From positions 1 through 38,631 of the forward strand of contig JAAAOQ010000160.1 of assembly GCA_009908845.1 (NCBI GenBank): a stretch of 38,631 nucleotides of DNA, in the 5' to 3' direction. This DNA comes from Gammaproteobacteria bacterium (GTDB lineage Bacteria > Pseudomonadota > Gammaproteobacteria > Chromatiales > Chromatiaceae). The translations under genes and the position numbers were made by a program. Positions 10,149 through 21,255 of the stretch are shown here, in pieces. The number at the start of each line of letters is the position of its first letter. Positions within the stretch are counted from its first letter, which is position 1. The notes under the pieces were generated by a model. That model was given only the letters and a program-made list of their open reading frames with translations. It was not told the origin of the DNA and made no database searches.

Positions 10149-10180
10149 TCAGGTGCTGTCGTCATCACGACAGCACCTGA
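10149..10180 (+). promoter_or_regulatory. Perfect 14-bp hairpin in the hfq leader
   Basis: TCAGGTGCTGTCGT-CATC-ACGACAGCACCTGA, ending 23 nt before the hfq ATG; no U-tract on either side. Confidence 0.75.
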
Positions 10181-10203
10181 TAAAACAATAAGGGGAAGCG
10201 CCC

Positions 10204-10455
10204 ATGTCCAAAGGGCAAAGTCTGCAAGACCCATTCTTGAATGCCTTGCGCAAAGAACGGATTCCGGTCTCGATCTTCTTGGTGAACGGAATCAAGCTAC
10301 AGGGTCAGATCGAGTCGTTTGACCAGTTCGTCGTGCTGCTGAAGAACAACGTCAGCCAGATGATCTACAAGCACGCCATCTCCACTGTGGTGCCGACGCG
10401 TAACGTGAAGCTACCGCAACCGCAGGAGGGCGTCGCACAGGAGGATGACAGCTGA
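10204..10455 (+). CDS. hfq: RNA chaperone Hfq
   Basis: [64 protein letters not shown]. Confidence 0.98.
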   Translation: MSKGQSLQDPFLNALRKERIPVSIFLVNGIKLQGQIESFDQFVVLLKNNVSQMIYKHAISTVVPTRNVKLPQPQEGVAQEDDS

Positions 10456-10512
10456 TCTCGATGCGAGTCCGCGAGCCCTTGACCAGCGCCGTTGTGCCCG
10501 GGGGGTGCTCAG

Positions 10513-12075
10513 ATGTTTGAGCGTCCGCGGGGCGGCGAGCGCTCGCTGCTGGTCCAGATTGCGATGGGAGAACCGGTCCCGCCCGATGCGGTCGAAGAGT
10601 TCCAGCTGCTGGCAAAAGCGGCGGGCGCCGAGGTGGTCGGCACCCTCGGCGGGTCACGCGGTACCCCTGACCCGCGGCTCTTCATTGGCTCCGGCAAGGC
10701 CGAGGAACTGCGGGACTTGGTTGCGTCCGCCGGTGCTGAGCTCGTCATCTTCGATCACGCGCTCAGCCCGGCCCAGGAACGCAACCTCGAGCGCCTGCTC
10801 GCCTGCCGGGTGCTCGACCGCAACGGGCTGATCCTAGACATCTTCGCCCAACGCGCGCGCTCGGCCGACGGCAAGCTGCAGGTCGAGCTCGCACAGCTGA
10901 AGCATCTCTCGACGCGACTGGTGCGCGGCTGGACCCACCTGGAACGGCAGAAGGGGGGCATCGGCCTGCGCGGACCCGGTGAGACCCAGCTCGAGACCGA
11001 CCGCCGCCTGCTTGGTCGGCGGATCGCGCTGCTGAACGAACGGCTCTCCCATGTCGAGACACAACGTGGTCAAGGTCGGCGTGCGCGGGACCGGGCCGAG
11101 ATACCGGCCGTCTCGCTTGTCGGCTATACCAATGCCGGCAAGTCGACGCTGTTCAATCGGCTCACCGAGGCCGGGGTGTTTCAGGCCGACCAGCTCTTCG
11201 CGACACTCGATCCGACGCTGCGCCGGCTGTCGCTGCCCAATGGTCCAGCAGTGGTCCTCGCCGATACGGTCGGCTTCATCAACGGCCTTCCGCATGAGCT
11301 TGTTGCGGCCTTCCGTTCGACGCTCCAGGAGACGCGCGAGGCGTCGCTGCTACTGCACGTGATCGATGCTTCGTCGCCAGAGCGTGACCGGCGGATCGGC
11401 GATGTCGAGTCCGTGCTGGACGAGATCGGCGCTCAGGAACGCCCGCAGCTGCTCGCCTACAACAAGATCGACCTGGATGCGGATCAACGCCCTCGTCTGG
11501 ATCGCGATGCCGAAGGTCGGCCTTGGCGGGTCTGGTTGTCTGCGCAGACCGGCGAGGGCGTCGAGCTGCTGTTGCAGGCGCTGAGCGAGCGACTACGCGG
11601 CGAGGTCGCGCAGGAATCCTTGCTGCTCGGCCCGGAGGACGGGGGGCTGCGTGCCTGGCTGTTCGAGCATGCCCGTGTGCTTGAAGACGCCGGAACCGAT
11701 GCCGGAGGCTGGCGTATGCGGGTCGAGGTGTCACGGCATCAGCTGCAGCGTGTGCTGCAGAAGGATCGGCGCTGGCAGCGCGGCCGCCTAGCCGATCAGA
11801 AGGCGACGGGTGGTGTGCGCAGCGGGGAGATCGATGACGGGCACACTGGTCAGCAGGCGGTCGATTCGGCGCCAGCGACGACCCTTCCGGCGCTCGATAC
11901 GCTGCAATCGAGGGGGTCGCATCCTGGCGGCAACGGTGAGGGTTCCAAACCGGGCGATGCGCATGGCGCCCTAATACGTCCGCAATCCGAGTCGGACGCC
12001 GTCCCGGCGTCCACCCTTGAGACGGGCGATCTCGCGGGCATGCTCTGCAATGGCGGCTCCCAGTGGTCGGACTAG
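10513..12075 (+). CDS. hflX: Ribosome-associated GTPase HflX, with extended C-terminal tail
   Basis: GIGLRGPGETQLETDRRLLGRRI, VSLVGYTNAGKSTLFNRLTEA, LADTVGFI; start at internal ATG 10513. Confidence 0.95.
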   Translation: MFERPRGGERSLLVQIAMGEPVPPDAVEEFQLLAKAAGAEVVGTLGGSRGTPDPRLFIGSGKAEELRDLVASAGAELVIFDHALSPAQERNLERLLACRVLDRNGLILDIFAQRARSADGKLQVELAQLKHLSTRLVRGWTHLERQKGGIGLRGPGETQLETDRRLLGRRIALLNERLSHVETQRGQGRRARDRAEIPAVSLVGYTNAGKSTLFNRLTEAGVFQADQLFATLDPTLRRLSLPNGPAVVLADTVGFINGLPHELVAAFRSTLQETREASLLLHVIDASSPERDRRIGDVESVLDEIGAQERPQLLAYNKIDLDADQRPRLDRDAEGRPWRVWLSAQTGEGVELLLQALSERLRGEVAQESLLLGPEDGGLRAWLFEHARVLEDAGTDAGGWRMRVEVSRHQLQRVLQKDRRWQRGRLADQKATGGVRSGEIDDGHTGQQAVDSAPATTLPALDTLQSRGSHPGGNGEGSKPGDAHGALIRPQSESDAVPASTLETGDLAGMLCNGGSQWSD

Positions 12076-12448
12076 TCATCCCCCGACGCGCCTGAGCCGT
12101 TGCGAAAGCTGTGAGCCGAACGGCCTTGGCTGCAGAGGCCCCGCAGGACCGATAGGTCTTCTGGTCGCGTCCGTTGTGGCCTCGAGACCTGCCAACGTAC
12201 AATGCTGGGTTCGAATGCGGAGAGCGCATGCTTGATAAGCGATACCTGGGCGGCACTTTCGACCTGTTCACGCTGTCTGCGTTAGCGTCGGCTCGGGTGA
12301 TAGGCAAAGGCCGCGGAAGCAACGAAGCGCTTGACTGAGGATTGAGCACGGCCTGCAGCTCGCCGAGGCCCGGCTCACGGATGGGTCACCTCTCATTGCT
12401 GTCGTGCGAAAGACTGTCACGGTACAACACAGATGAATCGGAGCAACT

Positions 12449-13624
12449 ATGGCCTGGAATGAACCGGGAGGTGGCAACCGGGACCCCTGGGGTAGCAACC
12501 AGGGCGGCCCTGGCAATCAGGGTGGGCCGCCTGATCTCGATGAGATCGTCCGCAAGCTTCAGGAGCGGGTGAGCGGACTATTCGGTGGTAACAAGGGATC
12601 GGGCAGTGGTGGCGGCGGGCCAAGCGCCGCGGACATCAGCTTCAAGACCATCGGCATCATCCTGGCCGGTCTCTTCGTGGTCTGGCTGTTCACCGGTATC
12701 TACATCGTCGATCCCGCCGAGCGCGGCGTCGTGCTGCGATTTGGTGCTTACGTCAAGACGACCGCCCCGGGACCGCATTGGCACATTCCTTGGCCGATCG
12801 AGCGTGTCGAGATCGTCAACGTCGATGAGATCTCCTCGTTCAGTCACAAGGCGGCCATGCTGACCCAGGACGAGAACATCGTTGATGTTGAGCTGACGGT
12901 GCAGTCGCGCATCCAGGATGCCGCGAACTTCCTGTTTCAGGACCAGGCGCCAACCAAGACGCTGCGCGATGCGACCGAGACCGTCGTACGCAAGACGATC
13001 GGCGGGTCAAAGCTCGATTTCATCCTGACCGAGGGCCGCAGCGCGGTCGCGGCGATGATCCAGCAGGGCGTGCAGGACCTAATGGACGAATACAAGACGG
13101 GCCTGCTCGTGACCTCGGTCAACATGCAGCCTGCAAAGCCCCCGGAGCAAGTCAAAGACGCATTCGATGACGCGATCAAGGCGCGCGAGGACAAGGAACG
13201 GCTCGAGAACAAGGCAGAGGCCTATGCAAACGAGATCCTGCCGCAAGCACGAGGTGAAGCGGCGCGGGCGGTGGCCGATGCGAAGGCCTACCGGGATCGC
13301 GTGATTGCCTCGGCTGAAGGTGAGACCTCGCGCTTCAATGCGATTCGCACCCAGTTCGAGAAGGCGCCCGAGGTGACGCGGGAACGTATCTACCTAGAGA
13401 CGATCGAATCGGTGCTGAGCGGCAGCAACATGGTGCTGATCGACGTGCCGCAGGGCAACAGCCTGATGTACCTTCCGCTCGACCAGATCATGCGTAAGCA
13501 GCAGACATCGGCATCCTCGTCGTCCGGGACCTCGATGCTCGATCGTTCCAGCAACACTCAAGACAGCTCGCGTACCGCATCGACCCCGATCCGTGATGTC
13601 TCTCGTGAGCGGAGATCGCGCTAA
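12449..13624 (+). CDS. hflK: FtsH protease modulator HflK
   Basis: MAWNEPGGGNRDPWG Gly-rich N-terminus, TM segment, SPFH/band 7 domain; followed by hflC. Confidence 0.96.
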   Translation: MAWNEPGGGNRDPWGSNQGGPGNQGGPPDLDEIVRKLQERVSGLFGGNKGSGSGGGGPSAADISFKTIGIILAGLFVVWLFTGIYIVDPAERGVVLRFGAYVKTTAPGPHWHIPWPIERVEIVNVDEISSFSHKAAMLTQDENIVDVELTVQSRIQDAANFLFQDQAPTKTLRDATETVVRKTIGGSKLDFILTEGRSAVAAMIQQGVQDLMDEYKTGLLVTSVNMQPAKPPEQVKDAFDDAIKAREDKERLENKAEAYANEILPQARGEAARAVADAKAYRDRVIASAEGETSRFNAIRTQFEKAPEVTRERIYLETIESVLSGSNMVLIDVPQGNSLMYLPLDQIMRKQQTSASSSSGTSMLDRSSNTQDSSRTASTPIRDVSRERRSR

Positions 13625-14550
13625 TGGATGACACCAAGAAGATCCTCATTCCTGCTGCTGTCGCGTTGCTGGCCCTGATCGTCTATGCATCGACCTTCAC
13701 GGTGCAGCAATGGGAGACGGCCATCAAGCTGCGGCTCGGTGAGATCGTGCGTAGCGGCTACGAGCCGGGACTGCATGTCAAGGTTCCTTTGCTGAACAAC
13801 ATCATGCACTTCGATGCGCGCATTCAGACGCTCGACTCGCGTCCCCAACGGTTTCTGACGATCGAAAAGAAGGATGTGATCGTCGACTCCTACACCAAGT
13901 GGCGCATCGATAACGCCGCCCAGTTCTTCCGGTCGACCGGTGGCAACAGCGGTCGGGCCGAGCGCCTGCTCTCGGAACGGGTCAACACTGCGCTGCGCGA
14001 CGAATTCGGTAAGCGCACCATTCAAGAGGTGGTGTCAGAGGACCGTATCGAGCTGATGAAGGCGCTGACGAAGGAGACCGACACCCAGGCCGCCGAGCTC
14101 GGCGTCGAGGTGTTGGATGTCCGAGTCAAGAAGATCGATCTGCCGCCGGAGGTCAGCGAGTCGGTCTACAACCGGATGCGGGCCGAGCGAGAGCGCGTCG
14201 CGCGCGATCTGCGCGCCAAGGGTGCGGAGGCGGCTGAGCGCATCCGTGCTGACGCGGATCGTCAGCGCACTGTGATTATCGCCGATGCCTATCGCGAGGC
14301 CGAGGAAACCCGCGGTCAGGGCGATGGTAAGGCGGCCGAGATCTATGCGAACGCCTACCAGAAGAATCCGAGCTTCTATGCGTTCTATCGAAGCCTGGAT
14401 GCCTACCGGCGTACCTTCGCGCAGAAGGACAGCACGCTCGTGCTTGCTCCCGATTCGGAGTTCTTCCGCTTCTTCAACTCGCAGGACCCCGGTACCTCGG
14501 CAAGCCTGACCGACTCGGCGAGCCTTCCGGGAATGGCGTCTCAGCCTTAG
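13624..14550 (+). CDS. hflC: FtsH protease modulator HflC
   Basis: SPFH protein, start overlaps the hflK stop (TAATG); FGKRTIQEVVSEDRIELMKAL...DVRVKKIDLPPEVSESVYNRMRAER. Confidence 0.96.
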   Translation: MDDTKKILIPAAVALLALIVYASTFTVQQWETAIKLRLGEIVRSGYEPGLHVKVPLLNNIMHFDARIQTLDSRPQRFLTIEKKDVIVDSYTKWRIDNAAQFFRSTGGNSGRAERLLSERVNTALRDEFGKRTIQEVVSEDRIELMKALTKETDTQAAELGVEVLDVRVKKIDLPPEVSESVYNRMRAERERVARDLRAKGAEAAERIRADADRQRTVIIADAYREAEETRGQGDGKAAEIYANAYQKNPSFYAFYRSLDAYRRTFAQKDSTLVLAPDSEFFRFFNSQDPGTSASLTDSASLPGMASQP

Positions 14551-14587
14551 GTTGGTCCGCGAATCGCGCGGGCCGACAGGTCTTTGG

Positions 14588-14619
14588 GCAAGGCGGCCGA
14601 ATGGATTCGGCCGCCTTGC
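14588..14619 (+). terminator. Strong hairpin downstream of hflC, possible terminator without U-tract
   Basis: GCAAGGCGGCCGAAT-GG-ATTCGGCCGCCTTGC, perfect 15-bp inverted repeat 37 bp after the hflC stop; no T-run follows. Confidence 0.5.
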
Positions 14620-15049
14620 GTGTATCTCGGTGCGGCCATTGACCGCTGCGCACTGGTCCGGGTCAGGCAAGGGTCTGGTTTGACGGCGATCTTGTGGCGT
14701 TTGGCCGTCGCCGTCGACTGTCGGCCGCTTGGGTCGACAAGGCATCTCATCGCGCCACAGTGGGACAGTGCATTGGCTGTCTCGTACCTGCCCGCGCGCC
14801 GGCGCCGTTGCGTTCGGTCTTCGAGTCGGGTATGGCTCGACCCTATTGTCCTGTTCTTGCAATCGTCTCTTGCAATCGTCTATGGCCTGTGCGGCATCGG
14901 CAGCAGCGCGCTGCGGTTTGCGATGCCCTGACGCGCCGGATGGACAGGTCAACAGGGTTCTGTAATCATCGCGTCTTGTTTCCAGGTCTCCAGGACCTCT
15001 GACGCCGCCAACACATCCAGACGCCCGAGTTGCACGTCGAGCTATCCCC

Positions 15050-15235
15050 ATGTGGCATGCATTGCTGCTGGCGCTCTCGCTGATGCTTGTCATCGAGGGG
15101 CTGATGCCTTTCATCGCGCCCAATCTGTTCCGCCGGCTGTTATTGCAGGTCGCCTCGCAGGAGGCGCGCGAGCTGCGTGTCGCGGGGCTTGTGAGCATGC
15201 TCAGCGGCGTTGCTCTGCTGTATCTGATCAACTGA
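15050..15235 (+). CDS. DUF2065 (YjeT-like) small membrane protein
   Basis: MWHALLLALSLMLVIEGLMPFIAPNLFRRLLLQVASQEARELRVAGLVSMLSGVALLYLIN; canonical hflC-DUF2065-hisZ context. Confidence 0.88.
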   Translation: MWHALLLALSLMLVIEGLMPFIAPNLFRRLLLQVASQEARELRVAGLVSMLSGVALLYLIN

Positions 15236-15246
15236 GTCCGAAGCCG

Positions 15247-16431
15247 ATGAACGACGAGCGTTGGCTGTTGCCGACCGGCATCGAAGAAGTGCTGCCCGCC
15301 CGTGCTGCTGAGCTCGAGCGATTACGGCGTCGCCTGCTCGACCTCTATCAGAGCTGGGGTTATGAGCTCGTGATCCCGCCGTTCATCGACTACCTGGAGA
15401 GCCTGCTGACTGGGACGGGGCGCGACCTGGACCTGCAGACCTTCAAGCTGACGGATCAGTTGAGCGGCCGACTGCTCGGCATTCGGGCCGATATGACCCC
15501 GCAGGTCGCCCGTATCGATGCGCATCATCTGCGGCGGGACCTGCCGACGCGGCTGTGCTACCTCGGCACGGTGCTGCACACCCGCAGCGATGGGTTCGCC
15601 GGCAGCCGCAGCCCGTTGCAGATTGGTGCCGAGGTCTACGGACATGATGGCCCTTCGAGCGATGTCGAGGTATTGCGCCTGCTCGTGCGAACGCTGGAGA
15701 CGGCGGGTATCGAAGCGCCTTACCTGGACCTCGGCCACGTCGGCGTCTATCGTGGCCTGATCCAGCAGGCGGGATTGTCGCGCAGTGACGAGCTGCGCCT
15801 GTTCGATGCGTTGCAGCGCAAGGCGGGTCCTGAGGTCGAGACCATCATTGCCAAGACCGGCGTCTCTGGCTCGGTCGGTGACATGCTGCTGTCGTTGGTG
15901 GAGCTCAACGGCGATGATGCGCTGGCGCGCGCGAGCGCGATCCTGAGTGGTGCTGATGCGCCTGTAAGGGCTGCCGTCGATCGTCTGAAGCAGGTCGCCG
16001 AAGAGCTTGGGCGTTGGTTGCCCGACCTGCCGGTGCATTTCGATCTCGCCGAGCTTCGGGGTTACACCTATAAGACTGGGGTCGTGTTTGCGGCCTTCGT
16101 GCCTGGCTGGGGCCTGGAGATCGCTCGGGGCGGGCGTTATGACGAGATCGGACGCGTGTTCGGCCGGGCCCGTCCCGCGGTTGGCTTCAGTGCTGATCTC
16201 AAGGGGCTGATTGCGCTTTCCGGAGAGGGCGGCGCCAGTGTTCAGGCCTGTGACGGCGTGCTGGCGCCCTGGGATGCGGACCCGGCCCTGGCACGCTATA
16301 TCGAGCGCCTGCGCGCCGAGGGACGCCGGGTGATCTATGCGCTGCCCGGCCAGAAAGGGGCACCGCGGGACTTCAATTGTTGCGAGCAGCTGGCGCGCGT
16401 CGATGGTGACTGGCGGCTGATTCCAGGCTAA
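15247..16431 (+). CDS. hisZ: ATP phosphoribosyltransferase regulatory subunit HisZ
   Basis: HisRS-like fold without tRNA-binding domain: WLLPTGIEEVLPARAAELERLRRRLLDLYQSWGYELVIPPFIDYLESLLTG; start at internal ATG 15247. Confidence 0.94.
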   Translation: MNDERWLLPTGIEEVLPARAAELERLRRRLLDLYQSWGYELVIPPFIDYLESLLTGTGRDLDLQTFKLTDQLSGRLLGIRADMTPQVARIDAHHLRRDLPTRLCYLGTVLHTRSDGFAGSRSPLQIGAEVYGHDGPSSDVEVLRLLVRTLETAGIEAPYLDLGHVGVYRGLIQQAGLSRSDELRLFDALQRKAGPEVETIIAKTGVSGSVGDMLLSLVELNGDDALARASAILSGADAPVRAAVDRLKQVAEELGRWLPDLPVHFDLAELRGYTYKTGVVFAAFVPGWGLEIARGGRYDEIGRVFGRARPAVGFSADLKGLIALSGEGGASVQACDGVLAPWDADPALARYIERLRAEGRRVIYALPGQKGAPRDFNCCEQLARVDGDWRLIPG

Positions 16432-16490
16432 CGCCTGAGTCATGGCCAGATCGAAGGCCGCATCGCCAGCTCGTAACCTCGGCTCTGTAG

Positions 16491-17810
<1,320 letters not shown>

Positions 17811-17875
17811 GCGTCTCCAGCGGCTGGTTGCCTCGCGATGCCAGGCCTGGTTCATCCATCGCGGAGCCGAGTGAG

Positions 17876-18136
17876 ATGCCCGAGACGAGTTTGATTAACG
17901 AGAGTTTGAGCTTGATGGCCATTGGCATGGGCATCGTGTTCAGCTTCCTGCTGCTGCTCGTGGTCCTGTTACGTGCCATGTCTTGGATCGCCGGGCGGCT
18001 CTCCTCGGGATTGCCAGAGGCGTCTGCGCCCTCGGCTGCAGTGTCGACGGGCAGCGACGCGCTCGGCGCATCGAACGACGAATTGATCGCCGTGATCAGC
18101 GCCGCGATCGCGCGCTATCGCTCGAGCCGGCGATGA
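17876..18136 (+). CDS. oadG: Oxaloacetate decarboxylase gamma subunit (OadG)
   Basis: Single-TM protein MPETSLINESLSLMAIGMGIVFSFLLLLVVLLRAMSWIAGR immediately upstream of oadA/oadB; start at 17876. Confidence 0.85.
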   Translation: MPETSLINESLSLMAIGMGIVFSFLLLLVVLLRAMSWIAGRLSSGLPEASAPSAAVSTGSDALGASNDELIAVISAAIARYRSSRR

Positions 18137-18185
18137 ACTGGAGATTGCTCGCTCTCGTCCCTGCACGGCGGCTGATGCCCTGGAG

Positions 18186-18216
18186 TCGGTACCCAGAGGG
18201 GATTCGGTACCCAGAG
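18186..18216. repeat. 13-bp direct repeat with 18-bp period upstream of oadA
   Basis: TCGGTACCCAGAG at 18186-18198 and again at 18204-18216. Confidence 0.75.
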
Positions 18217-18256
18217 ATCCTGGTCGCTAGATGGACCCCAAACCGGAAGACAGCCC

Positions 18257-20053
18257 ATGAGTGAATCGAAACCCCTCGGCATTACCGACGTCGTGCTGCG
18301 GGATGCGCATCAGTCGCTGTTGGCGACGCGCATGCGCATCGAGGATATGCTACCGATCGCCTCGAAGCTCGATCAGGTCGGCTATTGGTCCCTAGAGAGC
18401 TGGGGCGGCGCGACGTTTGACGCCTGCATCCGCTATCTCGGTGAAGACCCTTGGGAGCGGTTGCGTCAGCTCAAGGCCGCAATGCCGAAGACCCGTCAGC
18501 AGATGCTGCTGCGCGGACAGAATCTGCTCGGCTACCGGCATTATGCCGACGATGTGGTGGACACCTTCGTCGAGCGCGCGGCCAAGAACGGCGTCGATGT
18601 ATTCCGCATCTTCGATGCGATGAACGACCTGCGCAATCTCGAGCAAGCGATCCGTGCTGCACTCGAGACCGACGCCCATGCCCAGGGCACGATGTCGTAC
18701 ACGGTCAGCCCGGTCCACAACATCGACTACTGGGTCGATATGGGACGGCGGCTCGAGGACCTTGGCTGCCACTCGCTCTGCATCAAGGACATGGCCGGCC
18801 TGCTGCGGCCCTACGTCTGCAGGGAGCTCATCACCCGGCTCAAGGAGCATTGCAGCATCCCGATCGCGATGCAGTGCCATGCGACGACTGGCATGAGCAC
18901 GGCGACCTACATCAAGGCCGCCGAGGCCGGGATCGACATGGTCGACACCGCGATCTCATCGATGAGCATGACCTATGGCCATTCGCCGACCGAATCACTG
19001 GTCGCGATCCTCGACGGTACGCCGCGCGATACCGGACTGGATCTGCTCTTGCTCGAGGAGATCGCGGCCTACTTCCGCGACGTCCGCAAGAAGTACGCGC
19101 GGTTCGAGGGCTCGCTGCGCGGCGTCGACTCGCGCATCCTGGTCGCTCAGGTCCCTGGCGGCATGCTCACGAACATGGAGAACCAGCTGCGTGAGCAGGG
19201 CGCCCAGGACCGAATGGACGAGGTCCTGGCCGAGATCCCCCGGGTGCGCGAGGACCTGGGCTTCATCCCGCTCGTGACGCCGACCTCGCAGATCGTCGGC
19301 AGCCAGTCGGTCCTCAATGTGCTGATGGGGGAGCGTTACAAGAGCATCACCAACGAGACCGCCGGGGTGCTGCGGGGCGCCTATGGTGCAACGCCGGCGC
19401 CGGTGAACGCCGAGCTGCAGGCGCGCGTGCTGAAGGATGGCGAGAAACCGATCACCGGCCGTCCGGCCGATGATCTGTCGCCGGAGATGGACCGGCTGAC
19501 GGCAGAGCTCCGCGAGATCGCGAAGGGGCGCGGGATCAGGCTGACCGATGCGGCTGTCGACGATGTGCTGATCTACGCGATGTTCCCGCAGGTCGGTCTC
19601 AAGTTCCTTGAGAACCGCGGGGATGCATCGGCCTTCGAGTCGCCGCCTTGGGAGCTCGACGCCGCTGAGGCGGCGCCCGCGAAGGCGGCGCCGGCAGCGA
19701 CGCCTGTCAGTGACGGCGGGCCGGAATCCTATCGCGTCGAGGTCAACGGCAAGGGTTATGACGTCACCGTTTCGTCGCAGGGCATCGTGGATCAGGTGCG
19801 TTCGGTGGAGACGGCGGATGAGGTTCCAACCGCGATCGAGGGTCGGGTGATCACGGCCCCCTTGGCCGGCAACATCGTCCGCGTTGCGGTTGGGGCTGGT
19901 CAGACTGTCGGGCCGGGCGATGTATTGCTCGTGCTCGAGGCGATGAAGATGGAGACCGAGGTGCGGGCGCCATCGGCTGGGAGCGTCGCCGAGATCCGCG
20001 TCAAGGAGGGCGACAGCGTCGCGCTCGGCGCGCCATTGCTTGCCTTGGGCTGA
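18257..20053 (+). CDS. oadA: Oxaloacetate decarboxylase alpha subunit (carboxyltransferase plus biotinyl domain)
   Basis: [27 protein letters not shown]...; Ala/Pro linker; biotin site [11 protein letters not shown]. Confidence 0.95.
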   Translation: MSESKPLGITDVVLRDAHQSLLATRMRIEDMLPIASKLDQVGYWSLESWGGATFDACIRYLGEDPWERLRQLKAAMPKTRQQMLLRGQNLLGYRHYADDVVDTFVERAAKNGVDVFRIFDAMNDLRNLEQAIRAALETDAHAQGTMSYTVSPVHNIDYWVDMGRRLEDLGCHSLCIKDMAGLLRPYVCRELITRLKEHCSIPIAMQCHATTGMSTATYIKAAEAGIDMVDTAISSMSMTYGHSPTESLVAILDGTPRDTGLDLLLLEEIAAYFRDVRKKYARFEGSLRGVDSRILVAQVPGGMLTNMENQLREQGAQDRMDEVLAEIPRVREDLGFIPLVTPTSQIVGSQSVLNVLMGERYKSITNETAGVLRGAYGATPAPVNAELQARVLKDGEKPITGRPADDLSPEMDRLTAELREIAKGRGIRLTDAAVDDVLIYAMFPQVGLKFLENRGDASAFESPPWELDAAEAAPAKAAPAATPVSDGGPESYRVEVNGKGYDVTVSSQGIVDQVRSVETADEVPTAIEGRVITAPLAGNIVRVAVGAGQTVGPGDVLLVLEAMKMETEVRAPSAGSVAEIRVKEGDSVALGAPLLALG

Positions 20054-20057
20054 ATCA

Positions 20058-21191
20058 ATGGATGAGCTCCTGAAGCTTTGGCAGTCCATGGGCATCGCCA
20101 ACATGGACTGGGGGCAGGCCCTGATGATCGCGGTGGGCTGCGGGCTGGTCTACCTGGCGATTGCCAAGAAGTTCGAGCCCTTGCTGCTCGTGCCGATCGG
20201 CTTCGGAGCGATCCTCTCGAATATTCCGATTGCCGGGATCGGCGGACCCGACGGGATGATCGGGATGATCTACGAGGTCGGTGTTGAGACCGGTGTCTTC
20301 CCGCTGCTGATCTTCATGGGCGTCGGCGCGCTCACCGACTTCGGCGCGTTGATCGCGCGTCCGTCGACACTTCTGCTCGGCGCCGCCGCGCAGTTCGGGA
20401 TCTTCGCGACGCTGATCGGGGCGGTCGCGCTGAACTTCATGCCGGGCTTCGACTTTACGCTGCAGGACGCCTCGGCGATTGCGATCATCGGTGGTGCTGA
20501 TGGGCCTACTGCGATCTTCCTCGCCTCGCGTCTGGCGCCTGATCTGCTTGGCGCGATCGCCGTCGCTGCCTACTCGTACATGGCGCTGGTACCGATCATC
20601 CAACCGCCGATCATGCGTTTGCTGACGACCAAGCAAGAGCGGGTGGTTGTGATGCAGCAGCTGCGCCCGGTTTCGCGCTTGGAACGTATCCTGTTCCCGT
20701 TCGTGGTGCTGCTGCTGTGCGCGCTGCTTCTGCCCTCCGCGGCACCGCTGATCGGGATGCTCACCTTCGGCAACCTGCTGCGCGAGAGCGGGGTGGTCGA
20801 GCGCCTCAGCCGGGCGGCGCAGAACGAGATCATCAATGCCGTGACGATCATGCTGGGGCTGGCGATCGGCTCCAAGCTGTCCGCGGACAAGTTCCTGACC
20901 GTCGAGACGCTCGGTATCCTGGTGCTCGGCGCGCTCGCCTTCTCGATCGGCACGACCGCCGGCGTGCTGATGGGCAAGATCATGTACCGGGCGACCGGCG
21001 GCAAGGTCAATCCGTTGATCGGCGCCGCCGGCGTCTCGGCGGTGCCCATGGCCGCGCGCGTGGTTAATCGGGTTGGCCTGGACGAGAACCATCATAACTT
21101 CCTGCTGATGCATGCGATGGGGCCGAACGTAGCAGGGGTTATTGGTTCAGCGGTCGCGGCCGGCGTGCTCCTTGCGCTGACGGGGAGCTGA
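20058..21191 (+). CDS. oadB: Sodium-translocating oxaloacetate decarboxylase beta subunit
   Basis: Multi-TM protein with conserved [44 protein letters not shown]. Confidence 0.95.
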   Translation: MDELLKLWQSMGIANMDWGQALMIAVGCGLVYLAIAKKFEPLLLVPIGFGAILSNIPIAGIGGPDGMIGMIYEVGVETGVFPLLIFMGVGALTDFGALIARPSTLLLGAAAQFGIFATLIGAVALNFMPGFDFTLQDASAIAIIGGADGPTAIFLASRLAPDLLGAIAVAAYSYMALVPIIQPPIMRLLTTKQERVVVMQQLRPVSRLERILFPFVVLLLCALLLPSAAPLIGMLTFGNLLRESGVVERLSRAAQNEIINAVTIMLGLAIGSKLSADKFLTVETLGILVLGALAFSIGTTAGVLMGKIMYRATGGKVNPLIGAAGVSAVPMAARVVNRVGLDENHHNFLLMHAMGPNVAGVIGSAVAAGVLLALTGS

Positions 21192-21216
21192 TGCCTGCGC
21201 TAGGGGCGCCTCTGAA

Positions 21217-21246
21217 TTGACAGAGGCGATGCCTTCGTATTATGAT
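21217..21246 (+). promoter_or_regulatory. Near-consensus sigma70 promoter upstream of yceD-rpmF
   Basis: TTGACA (21217-21222), 18-bp spacer, TATGAT (21241-21246). Confidence 0.7.
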
Positions 21247-21255
21247 TAAAGGCTT

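Noticed and set aside
15050-15235. 61-aa hydrophobic ORF considered as a toxin or phage holin
   Set aside because: Sequence and hflC-hisZ context fit the conserved DUF2065/YjeT family.
19660-19715. Ala/Pro-rich stretch in oadA considered as a frameshift or repeat
   Set aside because: Normal flexible linker before the biotinyl domain.
18995-21113. Long minus-strand ORFs opposite oadA and oadB
   Set aside because: Antisense frames without recognisable domains; third-position GC bias explains the lack of stops.
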